Positions 62,399 through 64,000 of a DNA stretch of 64,000 nt are shown one piece after another. Each line of letters opens with the position of its first letter. The first letter of the stretch is position 1. The stretch is from Roseiarcus sp963824475 (GTDB lineage: Bacteria; Pseudomonadota; Alphaproteobacteria; Rhizobiales; Beijerinckiaceae): the NCBI GenBank assembly GCA_963824475.1, contig CAWGPR010000003.1:496001-560000 (forward strand), given 5' to 3'. The notes under the pieces are model-generated. The model searched no databases, was not told where the DNA came from, and saw only the letters and a list, made by a program, of their open reading frames with translations. Position numbers and translations under genes: made by a program.

Positions 62399-63346
62399 GT
62401 GAACGACGTCGCCAAGCCCGTCACCGGGCCGTTCGAGAAGACCAAGGGCTGGCTCGACTGGTTCGAGGGGCCCAGCAAGCCAAGCTTTTCGCTTCCTCCC
62501 GGAGCCATCGACGCCCATTGCCATGTGTTCGGCCCGGGCGCTGAGTTCCCCTACGCGCCCGAGCGCAAATACACGCCCTGCGACGCCAGCAAGGCGCAAT
62601 TGTTCGCGCTGCGCGACCATCTCGGTTTCGATCGCAACGTCATCGTGCAGGCGACCTGCCACGGCGCCGACAATAGCGCCATGGTCGACGCCCTGCTTTC
62701 CAGCGACGGCCGGGCGCGTGGCGTCGCCACCGTGCGACGCGACGTGACCAACGCGGAATTGAAGCGGCTGCATCAGGCGGGCGTGCGCGGAGTGCGGTTC
62801 AATTTCGTCAAGCGGCTGGTCGACTTCACGCCGCGGGACGAGCTGAAAGAGATCGCCGAGCGCATCATCGAGCACGACTGGCATATCGTCGTCTATTTCG
62901 AGGCGGCGGACTTGGCCGAGCTTGAGGATTTCCTCTCCGGCCTGCCGACGACCATCGTCGTCGACCACATGGGCCGCCCCGGCGTGACGAAGCCGGTTGA
63001 CGGCCCGGAATTCGCGCGCTTTCTCAAGTTCATGGATACTTACGAGAACGTCTGGTGCAAGGTGACGGGCGCCGAACGCCTGTCCGTTTCCGGTCCGCCG
63101 GCGCTGAACGGCGAACGGAACCCCTACCGCGACGTCGTCCCGTTCGCGCGCAAGGTGGTCGAGGAATTTCCGGGCCGGGTGCTATGGGGCACCGATTGGC
63201 CGCATCCGAATCTGAAGGACCATATGCCAGACGACGGGCTCATGGTCGACATCATTCCCCATGTCGCTCCCGCAGCCGATCTTCAGGACCTGCTCATGGT
63301 CGACAATCCGATGCGGCTCTACTGGCCTGAGGAGAGGAGACGCTGA
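62399..63346 (+). CDS. ligI: 2-pyrone-4,6-dicarboxylate hydrolase
   Basis: This 315-residue amidohydrolase opens the lactone ring of 2-pyrone-4,6-dicarboxylate to 4-oxalomesaconate. It shows the opening metal/substrate motif AIDAHCHVFGPG near residue 40, the TCHGADNSAMVDAL stretch near 85, RFNFVKRLVDFTPRDEL near 138 and the late catalytic Asp in VLWGTDWPHPN near 265. This set is characteristic of LigI, which works without the usual two metals. The start is GTG 62399, 14 bases after ligK. It links the dioxygenase/dehydrogenase product to LigJ. Confidence 0.92.
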   Translation: MNDVAKPVTGPFEKTKGWLDWFEGPSKPSFSLPPGAIDAHCHVFGPGAEFPYAPERKYTPCDASKAQLFALRDHLGFDRNVIVQATCHGADNSAMVDALLSSDGRARGVATVRRDVTNAELKRLHQAGVRGVRFNFVKRLVDFTPRDELKEIAERIIEHDWHIVVYFEAADLAELEDFLSGLPTTIVVDHMGRPGVTKPVDGPEFARFLKFMDTYENVWCKVTGAERLSVSGPPALNGERNPYRDVVPFARKVVEEFPGRVLWGTDWPHPNLKDHMPDDGLMVDIIPHVAPAADLQDLLMVDNPMRLYWPEERRR

Positions 63347-63349
63347 ACC

Positions 63350-63796
63350 ATGGCGCTCGAAAAGCCCTATCTCGATGTTCCCGGCACGACGATTTTCGAC
63401 GCCGATCAGTCCCGCCAGGGCTATTGGCTCAACCAGTTCTGCATGTCGCTGATGAAGCCCGAGAACCGCGCCCGCTTCAAGGCCAACGAGCGCGCCTATC
63501 TCGACGAATGGAAGATGACCGAGGAGCAGAAAGAGGCAGTCCTGGCGCGCGACCTCAACCGCTGCATCGGGCTCGGCGGCAACATCTATTTCCTCGCCAA
63601 GATCGGCGCGACTGACGGCAAGAGCTTCCAGCAGATGGCGGGCAGCATGACCGGCATGACGGAAGAAGAATATCGCGACATGATGGTCAGGGGCGGCCGC
63701 TCGGTCGAAGGCAACCGGCGCCTCGGCGAGGACGGCGACGCCCAGCCGCACCGTCAGCCTCAAGGCGCGTCGGCCGCACGCAGGAAGGACCCTTAA
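63350..63796 (+). CDS. ligA: Protocatechuate 4,5-dioxygenase alpha subunit
   Basis: This 148-residue small subunit of the extradiol dioxygenase caps the active site of the beta subunit. It has the LigA family stretches QGYWLNQFCMSLMKPENRAR, then FKANERAYLDEWKMTEEQKE and GGNIYFLAKIGATDGKSFQQ and MAGSMTGMTEEEYRDMM. The tail after residue 125 is charged and disordered. ATG 63350 follows the ligI stop by three bases and its own stop is one base before ligB. Confidence 0.93.
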   Translation: MALEKPYLDVPGTTIFDADQSRQGYWLNQFCMSLMKPENRARFKANERAYLDEWKMTEEQKEAVLARDLNRCIGLGGNIYFLAKIGATDGKSFQQMAGSMTGMTEEEYRDMMVRGGRSVEGNRRLGEDGDAQPHRQPQGASAARRKDP

Positions 63797-63797
63797 G

Positions 63798-64000
63798 ATG
63801 GCGACGATCACCGCCTCGGTCTACACCTCGCACGTGCCCGCGATCGGCGCCGCGCTCGACCAGGGCAAGTCGGGCGAGCCCTACTGGAGACAGGTATTCG
63901 ACGGCTACGAATTCTCCAAGACATGGCTCAAGGAGCACCAGCCGGACGTCATCTTCCTCGTCTTCAACGATCACGCGACCGCGTTCAGCCTGGACTTTAT
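63798..64000 (+). CDS. ligB: Protocatechuate 4,5-dioxygenase beta subunit (cut by window edge)
   Basis: The first 67 residues of the catalytic subunit are present. They open TITASVYTSHVPAIGAALDQ, with the iron-ligand His of the extradiol class III family in TSHVPAIG near residue 12 and the next conserved segment VIFLVFNDHATAFSLDF holding the second His near 60. The enzyme cleaves protocatechuate between carbons 4 and 5 using Fe(II) and oxygen. A ligC dehydrogenase gene would be expected beyond the window. Confidence 0.93.
   Translation, partial: MATITASVYTSHVPAIGAALDQGKSGEPYWRQVFDGYEFSKTWLKEHQPDVIFLVFNDHATAFSLDF

Overview
The window is GC-rich with dense, often overlapping genes. It reads as a chromosomal segment of an alphaproteobacterium, most likely Hyphomicrobiales (Rhizobiales). 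The main reasons are the rimP-nusA-ylxR-infB-rbfA-truB block with its alphaproteobacterial YlxR/L7Ae protein, the SqrR/BigR-type sulfur regulator, a Mop/ModABC/SorAB molybdenum-sulfite block, and a protocatechuate 4,5-cleavage (lig) cluster. No tRNA, rRNA or CRISPR array was seen. The genus cannot be named from the sequence alone.

Layout. 1-8.3 kb: end of a ribose-type sugar ABC transporter, an aldo/keto reductase, an MFS transporter split by an IS630-family element, a sugar isomerase-like protein and a GAF/PucR-type regulator; this looks like a carbohydrate-use locus. 8.5-15 kb: an acyl-CoA dehydrogenase remnant, then a sulfide-response module. In that module an ArsR-type persulfide sensor (two Cys 66 residues apart, as in SqrR), a DUF2892 membrane protein and an SQR-like flavoprotein run leftward, and an RND efflux pair runs rightward from a shared promoter region holding a perfect dyad. 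15-21.6 kb: a mobile island with three group II introns, the third apparently inserted inside domain V of the second, followed by IS256- and IS5-family relics that truncate a frameshifted FkbM methyltransferase.

22.5-27 kb: HAD hydrolase, mutY, DUF721, dapF and a DUF1624 membrane protein, then a hairpin-rich non-coding stretch with a strong sigma70-like promoter. 27.5-32.1 kb: molybdate homeostasis (mop, modABC, with a Mo-box-like dyad) next to a molybdenum sulfite dehydrogenase and its cytochrome c; uptake, storage and a consumer of molybdenum lie side by side. 32.1-35.8 kb: a complete second ribose-type ABC transporter. 36-46 kb: cysK flanked by two copies of a thiolase 3' end, acetyl-CoA acetyltransferase, a dinucleotide-binding protein, GNAT, ThiF/HesA, an L,D-transpeptidase, DUF2076, purA and a Pro/Ala-rich membrane protein. 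46-54 kb: truB-rbfA-(Uma2)-infB-ylxR-nusA-rimP, read leftward behind a recognisable promoter and a terminator-like leader hairpin. 54-64 kb: an orphan LivH/LivK pair, a VOC protein, a DUF1932 dehydrogenase, a ModA-like protein without an obvious signal peptide, ligJ, a candidate structured small RNA with its own promoter and a two-way terminator, a GIY-YIG nuclease gene, and ligK-ligI-ligA-ligB for protocatechuate meta-cleavage. The window ends inside ligB.

A window-wide oddity is that seven genes (modB, fkbM, DUF2076, the purA-adjacent membrane protein, livH, DUF1932 and the acyl-CoA dehydrogenase relic) carry frameshifts. In five of them a single inserted base explains the shift. Either the assembly has residual indel errors or several accessory genes are decaying; the sequence alone cannot decide.
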